DNA of 64,000 nucleotides from Pseudomonas mandelii (GCF_006438925.1 NZ_RCZA01000008.1:187126-251125), one strand, 5' to 3'; shown: positions 7,965 to 16,343, numbered from the stretch's first letter. Made by a program: numbers and translations. Notes: generated from the letters alone by a model not told the origin.

Positions 7965-8711
7965 TCAATAGATGCTGAACGGGAAGTACTTGTCGTTGAT
8001 CTTTTTGTAGGTGCCATCAGCGACGATTTCTTTCAGTGCGGTGTTCAGCTTCGTACGAATCTCATCGCCTTTACGTACAGCGATACCGATCTTGTCGCTT
8101 TCTTCCACCGGGTCGCCTTTGAATTCGTAAGGTCGGCCGGCGTCGCTTTTCAGCCACTCGTAGTTGACGTACTTGTCCGCCAGGATGCCGTCCAGACGAC
8201 CTGAGGTCAGGTCGAGGTAGGCGTTTTCCTGGGTGTCGTAGAGTTTGACTTCAACGCCTTCCATGTTGTCTTCCATCCAGGTGCCGGCGAGGGTCGCACG
8301 TTGTGCGCCGATCACTTTGCCTTGCAGGGAATCCTTGTCGGTTTTGAAGTCGACGTCTTTTTTGGCGATGAACTGCAGCTTGTTGGAGTAGTACGGGTCG
8401 GTGAAGTCCACCGCTTGCTTGCGCTCGTCGGTGATCGACATCGAGGAGATCAGGAAATCGAATTTCTTGGCGTTCAGGGCCGGAATGATGCCGTCCCAGT
8501 CAGACGTGACCACGGTGCATTCGACTTTCATCTTGGCGCACAGAGCGTCGCCGATTTCTTTGTCGAAGCCGACGACATTGCCACTGGCATCTTTGTTGTT
8601 GAACGGCGGGTAGGCCGCTTCGATGCCCATCTTCAAGGTCTCGGCGGCAGCACCGGCGCTGAAGGCCAGAGTGACGGCAGCAGCCAGGAAGATTTTTTTG
8701 TAGTTCTGCAT
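7965..8711 (-). CDS. periplasmic binding protein of the basic/polar amino acid ABC transporter
   Basis: A 248-residue family 3 solute-binding protein with a cleavable signal peptide (MQNYKKIFLAAAVTLAFSAG, cleavage after AAA). The mature start LKMGIEAAYPPFNNKDASG, GFDKEIGDALCAKM with its partner Cys in KVECTVV, and SSMSITDERKQAVDFTDPYY are hallmarks of the lysine/arginine/ornithine and histidine binding proteins. The disulfide pair and SMSITxxR ligand motif point to a basic amino acid or histidine ligand, but specificity cannot be settled by reading. It lies 13 bases downstream of the ATPase gene. Confidence 0.92.
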   Translation of the reverse strand: MQNYKKIFLAAAVTLAFSAGAAAETLKMGIEAAYPPFNNKDASGNVVGFDKEIGDALCAKMKVECTVVTSDWDGIIPALNAKKFDFLISSMSITDERKQAVDFTDPYYSNKLQFIAKKDVDFKTDKDSLQGKVIGAQRATLAGTWMEDNMEGVEVKLYDTQENAYLDLTSGRLDGILADKYVNYEWLKSDAGRPYEFKGDPVEESDKIGIAVRKGDEIRTKLNTALKEIVADGTYKKINDKYFPFSIY

Positions 8712-8724
8712 GCGGGTAGCTCCG

Positions 8725-9498
8725 TTAGCGGTTGCTGGACATGAATTGTTTGCAGCGCGCCGAAAGCGGGTTTTCGAACACCTGCTGTGGCGATCCTTGC
8801 TCTTCTACCAGGCCCTGGTGGAGGAACACCACCTCGCTGGACACCTGACGGGCGAAGCCCATTTCATGGGTGACCAGCAGCATGGTGCGGCCTTCTTCGG
8901 CCAATGCGCGGATGACATTAAGTACTTCCTGGACCATTTCCGGGTCAAGGGCAGAGGTGGGCTCGTCGAACAGGATCACCTTGGGCTGCATGGCCAGCGT
9001 GCGGGCGATGGCCGCGCGTTGTTGCTGGCCGCCGGAGAGTTGCGCCGGGTAGGCGTGGCGTTTGTCAGCGATGCCGACCTTGGCCAGCAAGGCTTCGGCG
9101 ACTTCGATGGCTTCAGCCTTGCTCTGACCGAGGACGCGGCGCGGCGCTTCGATGATGTTGTCGAGCACGCTCATGTGCGGCCAGAGGTTAAAGTTTTGAA
9201 ACACAAAACCGATCTCGCTGCGCAGGCGATTGATCTGCTTGCCATCGGCAGCAACCAATTCGCCGTTCTTGGCGGCTTTGAGCTTGAGTTCTTCGCCGGC
9301 CACCAGGATTTGTCCCTGATGCGGGTTTTCCAACAGGTTGATGCAACGAAGGAAGGTGGACTTGCCGGAACCGGAAGAACCCAGGATCGAGATCACGTCG
9401 CCGTCGCGGGCGGTCAGCGAGATGCCTTTGAGCACCTCAAGCTGTCCGTAGCGTTTGTGCAAGTTGCGGATTTCAAGCGCGGGCGTGGCCTCAGCCAT
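8725..9498 (-). CDS. ABC transporter ATP-binding protein (HisP-like)
   Basis: A 257-residue ATPase with Walker A GSSGSGKST (40-48), signature LSGGQQQR (154-161) and Walker B VILFDEP (174-180), followed by the His switch in LLVTHEMGFA. It powers the polar amino acid transporter encoded downstream and is the first gene of the operon ATPase, binding protein, two permeases, methyltransferase. The order resembles the P. aeruginosa PA5152-PA5155 region as I remember it. The operon promoter should lie just upstream of 9498, but I see no convincing -35/-10 pair. Confidence 0.94.
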   Translation of the reverse strand: MAEATPALEIRNLHKRYGQLEVLKGISLTARDGDVISILGSSGSGKSTFLRCINLLENPHQGQILVAGEELKLKAAKNGELVAADGKQINRLRSEIGFVFQNFNLWPHMSVLDNIIEAPRRVLGQSKAEAIEVAEALLAKVGIADKRHAYPAQLSGGQQQRAAIARTLAMQPKVILFDEPTSALDPEMVQEVLNVIRALAEEGRTMLLVTHEMGFARQVSSEVVFLHQGLVEEQGSPQQVFENPLSARCKQFMSSNR

Positions 9499-10051
9499 GT
9501 GCGTTCCTCATAAGTATTTCGCTCCTGCTGTTGGCGGCCTTCCTGGCGAGGCGGCCAAGCTAGCATAGCGTCTGAATGCCAGCCAACAGCGCTACGGGCG
9601 GTAAACGGGTGACCTGTGGCAGGTTGTCGCATCGGTACAGCAGACTGTCGCGCTGCTATCAACCGAACAGCCGTTTGAACCAGACGCCCCGCGGCTGTCC
9701 CGTAAAAAAGGGCGCGATGTTGCCAGCTTTGACGGGGGGTTGGAAGCGCTAACCGGCCAAACGTTCCTGAACCGCACTTTTATTGTGCGTCGCTATATTT
9801 TTGGCCGTGTTTCTGGTGCGCTGTTTCGTTCTTAAAGTGGGTCGCAGGGTAACGCTCTGGCGAATTGCCATTAATCTCAATGAGTTGCGATGACTGTCCG
9901 GTCAAGCGGAGAGCCCCATGCTTGGGCGTTTTGAAACATTTTGGCGCAATTATTGCGTGCAGAATCCGGAACGCCCCGTTGGTTTCTTTTTACGAGAAGG
10001 AACGCCAGACGGGATGGATGCAAATCGCTTTCCCTTACAAAGGTAGTTTCA
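9499..10051. other. intergenic region with divergent promoters for the ABC operon and gabP
   Basis: These 553 bases separate the start of the ABC operon (minus) from gabP (plus). The one element I can support is the sigma-54 promoter at 9942-9957. The short frames here show no ribosome site or family resemblance, and I see no RNA gene or REP element. Confidence 0.6.
9942..9957 (+). promoter_or_regulatory. sigma-54 promoter of gabP
   Basis: TGGCGC-AATTA-TTGCG matches the -24/-12 consensus TGGCAC-N5-TTGCW at all but two positions, with GG and GC exactly ten bases apart. It predicts a start near 9968 and an 80-base leader ahead of gabP. RpoN control of a GABA permease fits nitrogen scavenging; the enhancer-binding activator is not identified. 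Confidence 0.75.
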
Positions 10052-11443
10052 ATGAGCAGTACCCCAAGCTCCAATGGCCTCGAACAGGGGCTCAAACCGC
10101 GTCATGTGACCATGTTGTCGATCGCCGGGGTTATCGGCGCCGGCCTGTTCGTGGGCTCCGGCCACGCCATCGCCGCTGCAGGCCCGGCCGTGCTGTTGGC
10201 CTACGCTGCCGCCGGTATGCTGGTGGTGCTGGTGATGCGCATGCTCGGCGAAATGGCCGTGGCTTCGCCGGACACAGGCTCCTTCTCGACGTACGCCGAT
10301 CGCGCGATCGGTCACTGGGCCGGTTTCACCATCGGTTGGCTCTACTGGTGGTTCTGGGTGTTGGTGATTCCGCTGGAAGCCAACGCCGCCGCGACCATCC
10401 TGCACGCCTGGTTCCCGAATGTGGCGATCTGGGCCTTCACCTTGATCATCACCTTGCTGCTGACGGTGACCAACCTGTTCAGCGTGAAGAACTACGGTGA
10501 GTTCGAATTCTGGTTCGCCCTGGTCAAAGTCATCGCAATTATCGGTTTCATCGGTCTCGGCATTCTGGCGATCTTCGGCTTCCTGCCGAACAGCCAGGTC
10601 AGCGGCGTTTCGCACCTGTTTGATACCCAGGGCTTCCTGCCAAACGGCATGGGCGCAGTGTTGGGCGCGATCCTGACCACCATGTTTTCCTTCATGGGCA
10701 CCGAGATCGTGACCATCGCAGCCGCGGAATCGAAGAACCCTGGCCAGCAAATCTCCAAGGCCACCAACTCGGTGATCTGGCGGATTGGCTTGTTCTACCT
10801 CGTATCGATCTTCATCGTTGTGGCCCTGGTGCCATGGAACGACCCGGTACTGGCCGCCGTCGGCTCCTACCAGACCGTGCTTGAACGCATGGGCATCCCG
10901 AATGCCAAGCTGATCGTCGACATCGTGGTGCTGGTTGCTGTGACCAGCTGCCTGAACTCGGCGCTGTACACGGCCTCACGCATGATGTTCTCCCTGGGCA
11001 AGCGCGGTGATGCACCGGCCGTTTCCCAGCGCACCAACAAGAGCGGCACGCCGTACTGGGCCGTCATGCTGTCCACTGGTGCTGCGTTCATCGCGGTTTT
11101 CGCCAACTACGTGGCCCCGGCCGCCGTGTTCGAATTCCTGCTGGCCAGCTCCGGCGCTATCGCGCTGCTGGTGTACCTGGTGATCGCCATCTCGCAATTG
11201 CGTATGCGCAAGCAGCGCGTGGCACGCGGTGAAAAAATCGCCTTCAGCATGTGGCTGTTCCCGGTCCTGACCTACGCGGTGATCATCTTCATCGTTGCGG
11301 CCCTGACCATCATGCTGTTCCAGGAAGCGCATCGCGTGGAGATCCTCGCGACCGGTTTGCTGAGTTTGCTGGTGGTGGCTGCCGGTTTGTTTGTGGCTCG
11401 TCGTCGCAAGCTGCAGAAGATGGGTGCGGTGGTGCTGAACTAA
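10052..11443 (+). CDS. gabP: GABA permease (APC superfamily)
   Basis: A 463-residue, 12-span amino acid/proton symporter. It closely follows E. coli GabP from the N-terminus (GLKPRHVTMLSIAGVIGAGLFVGSG) through MRMLGEMAVASPDTGSFSTYAD, GWLYWWFWVLVIPLEAN and MFSFMGTEIVTIAAAES. It imports 4-aminobutyrate and probably related omega-amino acids as carbon and nitrogen sources. The ATG at 10052 was chosen from alignment and the ribosome site AAAGG; an in-frame upstream extension lies within the sigma-54 leader. It is monocistronic, with a terminator directly downstream. Confidence 0.87.
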   Translation: MSSTPSSNGLEQGLKPRHVTMLSIAGVIGAGLFVGSGHAIAAAGPAVLLAYAAAGMLVVLVMRMLGEMAVASPDTGSFSTYADRAIGHWAGFTIGWLYWWFWVLVIPLEANAAATILHAWFPNVAIWAFTLIITLLLTVTNLFSVKNYGEFEFWFALVKVIAIIGFIGLGILAIFGFLPNSQVSGVSHLFDTQGFLPNGMGAVLGAILTTMFSFMGTEIVTIAAAESKNPGQQISKATNSVIWRIGLFYLVSIFIVVALVPWNDPVLAAVGSYQTVLERMGIPNAKLIVDIVVLVAVTSCLNSALYTASRMMFSLGKRGDAPAVSQRTNKSGTPYWAVMLSTGAAFIAVFANYVAPAAVFEFLLASSGAIALLVYLVIAISQLRMRKQRVARGEKIAFSMWLFPVLTYAVIIFIVAALTIMLFQEAHRVEILATGLLSLLVVAAGLFVARRRKLQKMGAVVLN

Positions 11444-11460
11444 TTCGTACCGCATAACGC

Positions 11461-11503
11461 AAAACGGCCGCTGTCAGTGATGACAAGCGGCCGTTTTTGT
11501 TTC
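11461..11503 (+). terminator. intrinsic terminator of gabP
   Basis: AACGGCCGCT and AGCGGCCGTT form the stem, followed by TTTGTTT, 18 bases after the gabP stop. The A-run on the other side means it could work from both strands. Confidence 0.85.
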
Positions 11504-11522
11504 TTCCTGGTAGCGCACACCT

Positions 11523-11655
11523 TGTAGCAGCTGGCGAAGCCTGCGTTCGGCTGCGAAGCAGTCGTAAAACCTGCGCACGAGGTAATTCTGAAGGACCGCA
11601 TTGTCTGACTTCACGACTGCTTCGCAGCCGAACGCAGGCTTCGCCAGCTGCTACA
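11523..11655. repeat. perfect 43-bp inverted repeat with a 47-bp spacer
   Basis: The left arm 11523-11565 (starting TGTAGCAGCTGGCGAAGCCT) and the right arm 11613-11655 are exact reverse complements over 43 bases. The sequence differs from the two REP families elsewhere in the window but shares their layout: a GTAG/CTAC outer end and an inner GC-rich imperfect palindrome. It sits between the 3' ends of convergent transcripts (gabP and the 11681 gene). Probably a REP doublet or MITE-type non-autonomous element. Confidence 0.85.
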
Positions 11656-11680
11656 GATTGCGTTATGGCTTGACCGGTGT

Positions 11681-12133
11681 TTACTCAGCCTTTTCTTCCA
11701 GAGCATCCAGCGACTCGCGATAGCTGTCGAGCGCCGTGCCGAAGTCAGTGATGAACTGCGGATCCGTCAGCCAGGCCTGGGCGGTGTCGCGGTCCATGCC
11801 GTCGGCCCACATGCGGTAATCGATCAGCATGTCGGCGGCCAGGTGAGTGGCGGCCATGGCTTCGTTGTCGGCGTTTTCCATGTCCAGCAGTTCTGGATGG
11901 TCGCTGATGATGCTGGCGAGGTTCGACAGCAAGGTCAGCAACATGTCGTTGCGGCTGGTGGCTTCTGCGTCGCGCATTTTGCTGAACATTGCCAGGGTGT
12001 ATTCCGGGACCTGCTCGCCGATTTCACCCAGATCATCGTCCAGTGCGACGGGTTTTCTACCGTGGATATTGATTTGCTTGGCTTTGATCTTGGCGCGTTT
12101 GGCGCGTTTCTGTTGCTTGTTCAGGGAGGCCAT
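11681..12133 (-). CDS. hypothetical protein, tandem paralogue of the 12140 gene
   Basis: I do not recognise a functional family. The 150-residue product begins with a strongly basic segment (MASLNKQQKRAKRAKIKAKQ), followed by an acidic helical body with a (D/E)YRMWADGMD...AWLTDPQFITDFGTALDSYRE pattern. The neighbouring upstream product has the same layout (MASANKQNKRATRAKAKAKQ, then IEYRQWSTEVDEAGALAWIESPAFQADYVAASD), so the pair arose by tandem duplication. The genes are six bases apart. The basic N-terminus suggests nucleic acid or ribosome binding, but that is inference. No signal peptide or membrane span is visible. Confidence 0.75.
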   Translation of the reverse strand: MASLNKQQKRAKRAKIKAKQINIHGRKPVALDDDLGEIGEQVPEYTLAMFSKMRDAEATSRNDMLLTLLSNLASIISDHPELLDMENADNEAMAATHLAADMLIDYRMWADGMDRDTAQAWLTDPQFITDFGTALDSYRESLDALEEKAE

Positions 12134-12139
12134 GGGAAC

Positions 12140-12556
12140 TCAGTTTGCTTTCTGTTGGGTTTGAGCCGCGATGGCGTCGGACGCCGCCACGTAGTCGGCC
12201 TGGAAGGCCGGTGATTCGATCCACGCCAATGCGCCGGCTTCGTCGACTTCGGTGGACCATTGGCGATATTCGATCAGCGCTGCGACGATAAAGTCTGTCG
12301 CTGTTTCTTCGCCTTCCTGCTCCAGCACCAGCGCGAGCAGCGGGTGTTCAAGAAACGCCGCGCACATGGCTTGTTGGCTGATCTTTTGCGCGTCGATCAT
12401 TTCTTTGAACAGGTCGGTAAGGTCCACCGATTCGAAGTCGATGCGGTCGTCGTTCGGGTCCAGCTCGACCGGCGCGGCGGCCCGTTGGGTGCGGTTTTGC
12501 TTGGCCTTGGCTTTAGCGCGTGTGGCGCGTTTGTTCTGCTTGTTGGCGGATGCCAT
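12140..12556 (-). CDS. hypothetical protein, tandem paralogue of the 11681 gene
   Basis: The 138-residue product has a basic, Gln/Lys/Arg-rich first 25 residues, an acidic stretch (DPNDDRIDFESVDLTDLFKEM) and a conserved C-terminal motif EYRQWS...AWIESPAFQADYVAASDAI shared with its neighbour. It lies between an alpha/beta hydrolase gene (37-base gap) and its paralogue (6-base gap), all on the minus strand, so it is probably part of one transcript. No known domain is recognised. The shared core and differing linkers suggest two diverged copies that both remain under selection. Confidence 0.75.
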   Translation of the reverse strand: MASANKQNKRATRAKAKAKQNRTQRAAAPVELDPNDDRIDFESVDLTDLFKEMIDAQKISQQAMCAAFLEHPLLALVLEQEGEETATDFIVAALIEYRQWSTEVDEAGALAWIESPAFQADYVAASDAIAAQTQQKAN

Positions 12557-12593
12557 GGGCGTCGTTCCGTATTCCGTTGAGTGGGCGCATCAG

Positions 12594-13568
12594 TCAGTTG
12601 CGTGGCACTAGCCGCCCAGGTGTGTCGGGGGCCAGTTTGCCGGTCTGCAACCAGGACAATGCAATGGGCCATAGTGTGGCTTGGTATGGGCTACGAAAAA
12701 AGGCGAAATGTCCGACTTCTTTTTCGCCGATGTCTTCGGGGGTGATCCGCAAGTGGGCGTTCGTGCTGTTGGTGAAGTAACCCAGCAGCCGTTCGATGGC
12801 TGGAATCGTGCCGTAAGGATCGTCGCTGATGCTGATGGCCAGGTTTTGTGCGGTGACGGATGAGAAGGGCAGTCGCCCGGATTTTGCGTGAAGGACGCGA
12901 CCGCTGGGGCGTTTCTCGTAGTGCGCGGTGGGCATGCTCCAGTCGCGAACCACGCCAGCGGGGGTGTCTTCTAGCCAGCCGAGACGTTTGCCGGGGAAGT
13001 AACCGCAAAGCAATGTCATCAACGGCATCACCAGATGCCACTTGCCGAACATCCGCCAGCGATGGGCGGGCGCGTAATCGCGCCAGTAAGCGAATTGCGC
13101 ACCGACGGTCACCAGACGTCGAATCATATGCCCGGAAGCTCCCAGGCCCGCTGCACAGCCTCCAAAGCTGTGGCCTACAACATCGATGGGTTGCCCGGGA
13201 AATTCACGCTGAGCGCGCTTGAGCATCGCCTCAAAGTCCAGCGCGCCCCAATCTGACCATGAAGCCCGAAGCCCTTTCAGCGACGCGGGTCGCGATTCGC
13301 CGATGCCACGGTAGTCGTAAGTGATCACGTCGAAGCCGTTGGCGTACAGGTAATCGGCGAAGCGTGAGTAGTGGCGACAGCGGACTGAGGTGGCGGCGTT
13401 GATGATGACGACCGGGCGGGTAGCGTCCTGACGGGGGTGCCTCCAGGTAAAGCCGCCAAGGATGAAGCCGTCTGCGGCGGGCTCCTTGAAAGAGTCACCG
13501 GGTGTGCCGGTGGGTAACGGCAGTTCAAGTTGTGTCGGGGCCAGTGAAGGCATGTCCTGCAAATTCAT
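12594..13568 (-). CDS. alpha/beta-fold hydrolase
   Basis: A 324-residue serine hydrolase. NAATSVRCRHYSRFADYLYANGFDVITYDYRGIGES leads to the nucleophile elbow G-H-S-F-G-G; an acidic residue (SISDDPYG) and a final His (KEVGHFAFF) complete a plausible Ser-Asp-His triad. The lid region HRWRMFGKWHLVMPLMTLLCGYFPGKRLGWLED is long and hydrophobic, as in lipase-like members. The start at 13568 was preferred over one nine codons upstream because an AAAGG ribosome site is suitably placed. It heads the run of two tandem unknown genes. The substrate is unknown. Confidence 0.82.
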   Translation of the reverse strand: MNLQDMPSLAPTQLELPLPTGTPGDSFKEPAADGFILGGFTWRHPRQDATRPVVIINAATSVRCRHYSRFADYLYANGFDVITYDYRGIGESRPASLKGLRASWSDWGALDFEAMLKRAQREFPGQPIDVVGHSFGGCAAGLGASGHMIRRLVTVGAQFAYWRDYAPAHRWRMFGKWHLVMPLMTLLCGYFPGKRLGWLEDTPAGVVRDWSMPTAHYEKRPSGRVLHAKSGRLPFSSVTAQNLAISISDDPYGTIPAIERLLGYFTNSTNAHLRITPEDIGEKEVGHFAFFRSPYQATLWPIALSWLQTGKLAPDTPGRLVPRN

Positions 13569-13637
13569 CGGCTTTGGACCTTTACGGTTAGCCAATCACC
13601 ATAGTCTTCACGTCGTTTATGAACAATCCACCCGTGC

Positions 13638-14696
13638 TTATCGGGGCATCTGCTTGAGTAATCGCTCCTCAAGCACCGCCCATTCCCGATCCAGTTCTGT
13701 GCGAAGTTCCTCCTCGCTCGGCAGTACCAGTCTGTAGGTACTGGCGAACAGTTGTTCGTTGCCTTGCAGCACTGAATAGCGAACCACCGATTCATCTTTT
13801 TGCGCGCAGAGAATGAGGCCGACGGTGGGACCATCCTCCGGTCCGCGCTTGAGGTCGTCGTACATGCGCACGTACATGTCCATCTGGCCGACATCCTGGT
13901 GGGTCAGTACGCCGCGCTTGAGGTCGAAGATGACGAAGCACTTGAGCAGGTAGTTGTAGAACACCAGATCGATGTAGAAGTCTTTACTCTCGGTACTGAT
14001 ACGTTGCTGGCGAGCGATGAAGGCGAAGCCTTTGCCCAGTTCGAGCAGGAAGCCCTGGAGTTGATTGATCAAGGCTTGTTCAAGTTCGCTTTCCTGGATC
14101 AAGCCCGCATTGGGCAGGCCGAGAAACTCCAGTAGCACTGGGTCCCGGATGAAATCCCGAGGGCTGGCGTTCATTTGCTGGATATTGGTGGCGGCTTCCT
14201 GTTTGACGGCGGCCCGGTCGCGGCTCGCCAGCAAGCGTTCGTAATAGAGGGTATTGATCTGGCGCTCGAGGGCGCGACTTGACCAGTTCTGCAGGGCTGA
14301 TTCGTTCATGTACCAATGGCGAGCATTGTCGTTGTCGACTCGTAGCAGTCTGCGGTAGTGGGTCCAGCTCAATTCGGAACGCACTGCGTTCCAAATTGGA
14401 AAGGTCTGATAAAAGTCCCGCATGTATCGGAGGTTGCGTTCGTCAAAACCTTTCCAGAACCCCGACGTCAGTACTTTCGCCAGCGTCGACAGTAGCTGCT
14501 TTCCATAGCCCCCCCGCCGGGCCCCCTCCTGCTCGAACTCCACAATATGCCGTCCGATCTGCCAGCAGGTTTGCACCTGGACGGTATCGACCGCACGTAG
14601 CACCTTCTGCCGCGCCTGACGGATCAATTCGCCAAGATTGCCAAGCAGTGAGGCGAGTTGCGGGTCTTGGGTGTTATCGGGTTTGAGTGCGCTCAT
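13638..14696 (-). CDS. DUF1016/YhcG-type PDDEXK nuclease family protein
   Basis: A 352-residue protein of the YhcG family. The N-terminal half is helical (GELIRQARQKVLRAV, then WQIGRHIVEFEQEG...LSTLAKVLTSGFWKGFDERNLRYMRDFYQTFP), and the C-terminal half is a PDDEXK nuclease fold with IDLVFYNYLLKCFVIFDLKRG as the Asp...(Asp/Glu)-x-Lys core. Members often travel with mobile elements and restriction systems, but no methylase or specificity subunit is nearby here. The start MSALKPDN (14696, GGAAGA site) excludes a long unsupported N-terminal extension. It lies just outside the repeat-bounded cassette at tRNA-Phe, so it may belong to the same accessory region. Confidence 0.82.
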   Translation of the reverse strand: MSALKPDNTQDPQLASLLGNLGELIRQARQKVLRAVDTVQVQTCWQIGRHIVEFEQEGARRGGYGKQLLSTLAKVLTSGFWKGFDERNLRYMRDFYQTFPIWNAVRSELSWTHYRRLLRVDNDNARHWYMNESALQNWSSRALERQINTLYYERLLASRDRAAVKQEAATNIQQMNASPRDFIRDPVLLEFLGLPNAGLIQESELEQALINQLQGFLLELGKGFAFIARQQRISTESKDFYIDLVFYNYLLKCFVIFDLKRGVLTHQDVGQMDMYVRMYDDLKRGPEDGPTVGLILCAQKDESVVRYSVLQGNEQLFASTYRLVLPSEEELRTELDREWAVLEERLLKQMPR

Positions 14697-14957
14697 GAAA
14701 TCTTCCGCGGCTGGATGAACAGGCAGAAGAGGATTGCAGGTGTGGGTCGGTCGGCGATGCCGGGCGCGGCTGGTAAACCGGAAGGAAAGTCCGACTGGTT
14801 TTGCGGGATCACGGCGACGGCAATCCGCGCTTGAAGAATACAACGTGTAGTCCGATTCGCAGTGAACCCAAGTACTAATCAATCTAAAACTTGAGCATTC
14901 AGCGAGAAATCTAAAAGGAGTAACGATAGGGCTCTGTGGAGCCCGGGAGTCGCCATC

Positions 14958-15407
14958 ATGAAGTACGTCCATTCACTCATGTTGCCCATCGCCGCAGTCG
15001 GCGTGTTGATGTTTCCAGCCATTTCACCGACCGCCAGCCTGGAGCCTATCGACAGCTCGGGCGTGCAAGTCCAGAGGCAAGAGCAAAACGGGATCGCTTA
15101 CTTGTCCGGCGGTGTTGGCGAGGATGAGTCAAAGGCCATCCAGCAAGCCACTGGGTACAACCTGCACATGACCTTCTCCACCGGGCCTGCGAGCCAATAC
15201 ATTCCCGACGTGGATGTAATCATCCAGAAAGTCGAGGGGCAGCCCGTGCTGACACTGAGTGAGGCGGGTCCGCTGGTCTACGTTCAGCTGCCTCCCGGCA
15301 AGTACACAGTTGTCGCCACGCATAAAGGTGAGGTGCGGCGTGAAACGGCGGATGTAGGCAGCGGCGCCGCTCGCAACCTGGTCTTCCACTGGGGGACTGA
15401 GAACTAG
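14958..15407 (+). CDS. secreted carboxypeptidase-regulatory-like protein
   Basis: A 149-residue protein with a signal peptide (about residues 1-27), then a conserved GIAYLSGGVGEDESKAIQQATGYNLHMTFSTG segment and a small beta-sandwich (VDVIIQKVEGQPVLTLSEAGPLVYVQLPPGKYTVVATHKGEVRRETADV). This layout is known from many proteobacterial periplasmic proteins of undefined function annotated as carboxypeptidase regulatory-like. It is single, on the opposite strand to its neighbours, and its 3' end faces the first 50-bp tRNA-Phe repeat copy. Confidence 0.72.
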   Translation: MKYVHSLMLPIAAVGVLMFPAISPTASLEPIDSSGVQVQRQEQNGIAYLSGGVGEDESKAIQQATGYNLHMTFSTGPASQYIPDVDVIIQKVEGQPVLTLSEAGPLVYVQLPPGKYTVVATHKGEVRRETADVGSGAARNLVFHWGTEN

Positions 15408-15438
15408 CGACGACTGCGTAGCGTCATCAACTAAATCC

Positions 15439-15488
15439 CAGACATAAAAAAACCCTGAATCTTGCGATTCAGGGTTTTCGGTATTTGG
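15439..15488. repeat. 50-bp direct repeat, copy 1 (tRNA-Phe terminator duplicate)
   Basis: This block is identical over 50 bases to 17776-17825, which is the region directly downstream of tRNA-Phe and ends on the CCA of that tRNA. It contains the hairpin CCCTGAATC/GATTCAGGG followed on the minus strand by seven T residues, so it now terminates the TauE/SafE gene. Weaker similarity continues a further dozen bases on the left with a four-base indel. With copy 2 it brackets 2.3 kb holding exactly two genes. Confidence 0.9.
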
Positions 15489-15551
15489 GCGGGGCCGGTC
15501 GGCTGCAATCAAAATTGAAGGCAATAAGCGCTGATCAGCGCCGACCGGTAA

Positions 15552-16343
15552 TCATAACGAAGCCAATGAGTTGATGACCGCAACGCGCAAAGGATTGGTC
15601 TCTACGCTCAGCAACTTGATGGCTAAGGCGCAGCAGACCACGATCAACATGGGTTTAATCAACCGTGGACCGACCCGGACAGCGGCTCGTGCACCCAATT
15701 GAGCACCGATGAAGGCCGCCAAAGCCATGGCTATGGCAATCGGCCAGATAATCACACCCTTGGTAATGAAGACCGCCAGAGAGCCCAGGTTGCATGAGGC
15801 GTTGGCAAGTTTGGTGAAACTCATGGCCCGCATCATGCCCAAGCCGCAGAGAAGTACAAACGCGACAATAAAAAAAGAGCCCACACCGGGGCCAAATATG
15901 CCGTCGTAAAAGCCCAGGATCGGCGCCACGGTAAACGAAAAAAGCAGAATACCGATTCTCTTGCGTCGATCTTCATTGGCCAGTTTTGGAGAAAACGAAA
16001 AATAGATGGCTACCAGAATCAGCATGATAGGCACGCAAACTTCCAGATAGCGCTTATCAATAGAGCTGACCAGCAATGCACCACTGGCACCGCCAATAAA
16101 TCCGCAGATAACCAGGAAGCGGCCTTCGCGCCACTCAATCATTCCTTTGCGAGCAAAGGTTACAGTTGCCGAAATAGTTGCCGACGCGGCCTGGAATTTG
16201 TTCGTTGCAATTGCACTGATCGGATCTACGCCCGCCAGAAACAAGGCCGGCAAGGTGATCAAGCCGCCACCACCGGCAATCGCATCAAAAAAACCGGCGC
16301 AAAAAGCGACGAGCGCCAACATGCCAATGACATCCCAAGACAT
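15552..16343 (-). CDS. TauE/SafE-family membrane transporter
   Basis: A 263-residue inner-membrane protein with about eight hydrophobic spans. It shows the family's duplicated signature GFFDAIAGGGGLITLPALFLAGVDPISAIATNK near the N-terminus and GFYDGIFGPGVGSFFIVAFVLLCGLGMMRAMSFTKLANASCNLGS in the second half. TauE/SafE proteins are predicted exporters of sulfite, sulfoacetate and other organic anions. An AGAGGGA ribosome site precedes the ATG. It lies 72 bases downstream of the oxygenase gene on the same strand, so the two form a likely operon exporting the oxygenase product or by-product. That link is inference. Confidence 0.9.
   Translation of the reverse strand: MSWDVIGMLALVAFCAGFFDAIAGGGGLITLPALFLAGVDPISAIATNKFQAASATISATVTFARKGMIEWREGRFLVICGFIGGASGALLVSSIDKRYLEVCVPIMLILVAIYFSFSPKLANEDRRKRIGILLFSFTVAPILGFYDGIFGPGVGSFFIVAFVLLCGLGMMRAMSFTKLANASCNLGSLAVFITKGVIIWPIAIAMALAAFIGAQLGARAAVRVGPRLIKPMLIVVCCALAIKLLSVETNPLRVAVINSLASL

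Noticed and set aside
9592..9777. 61-codon minus-strand frame in the gabP upstream region
   Set aside because: It has no ribosome site, Ser/Cys-rich composition without a domain, and lies in an otherwise regulatory region.
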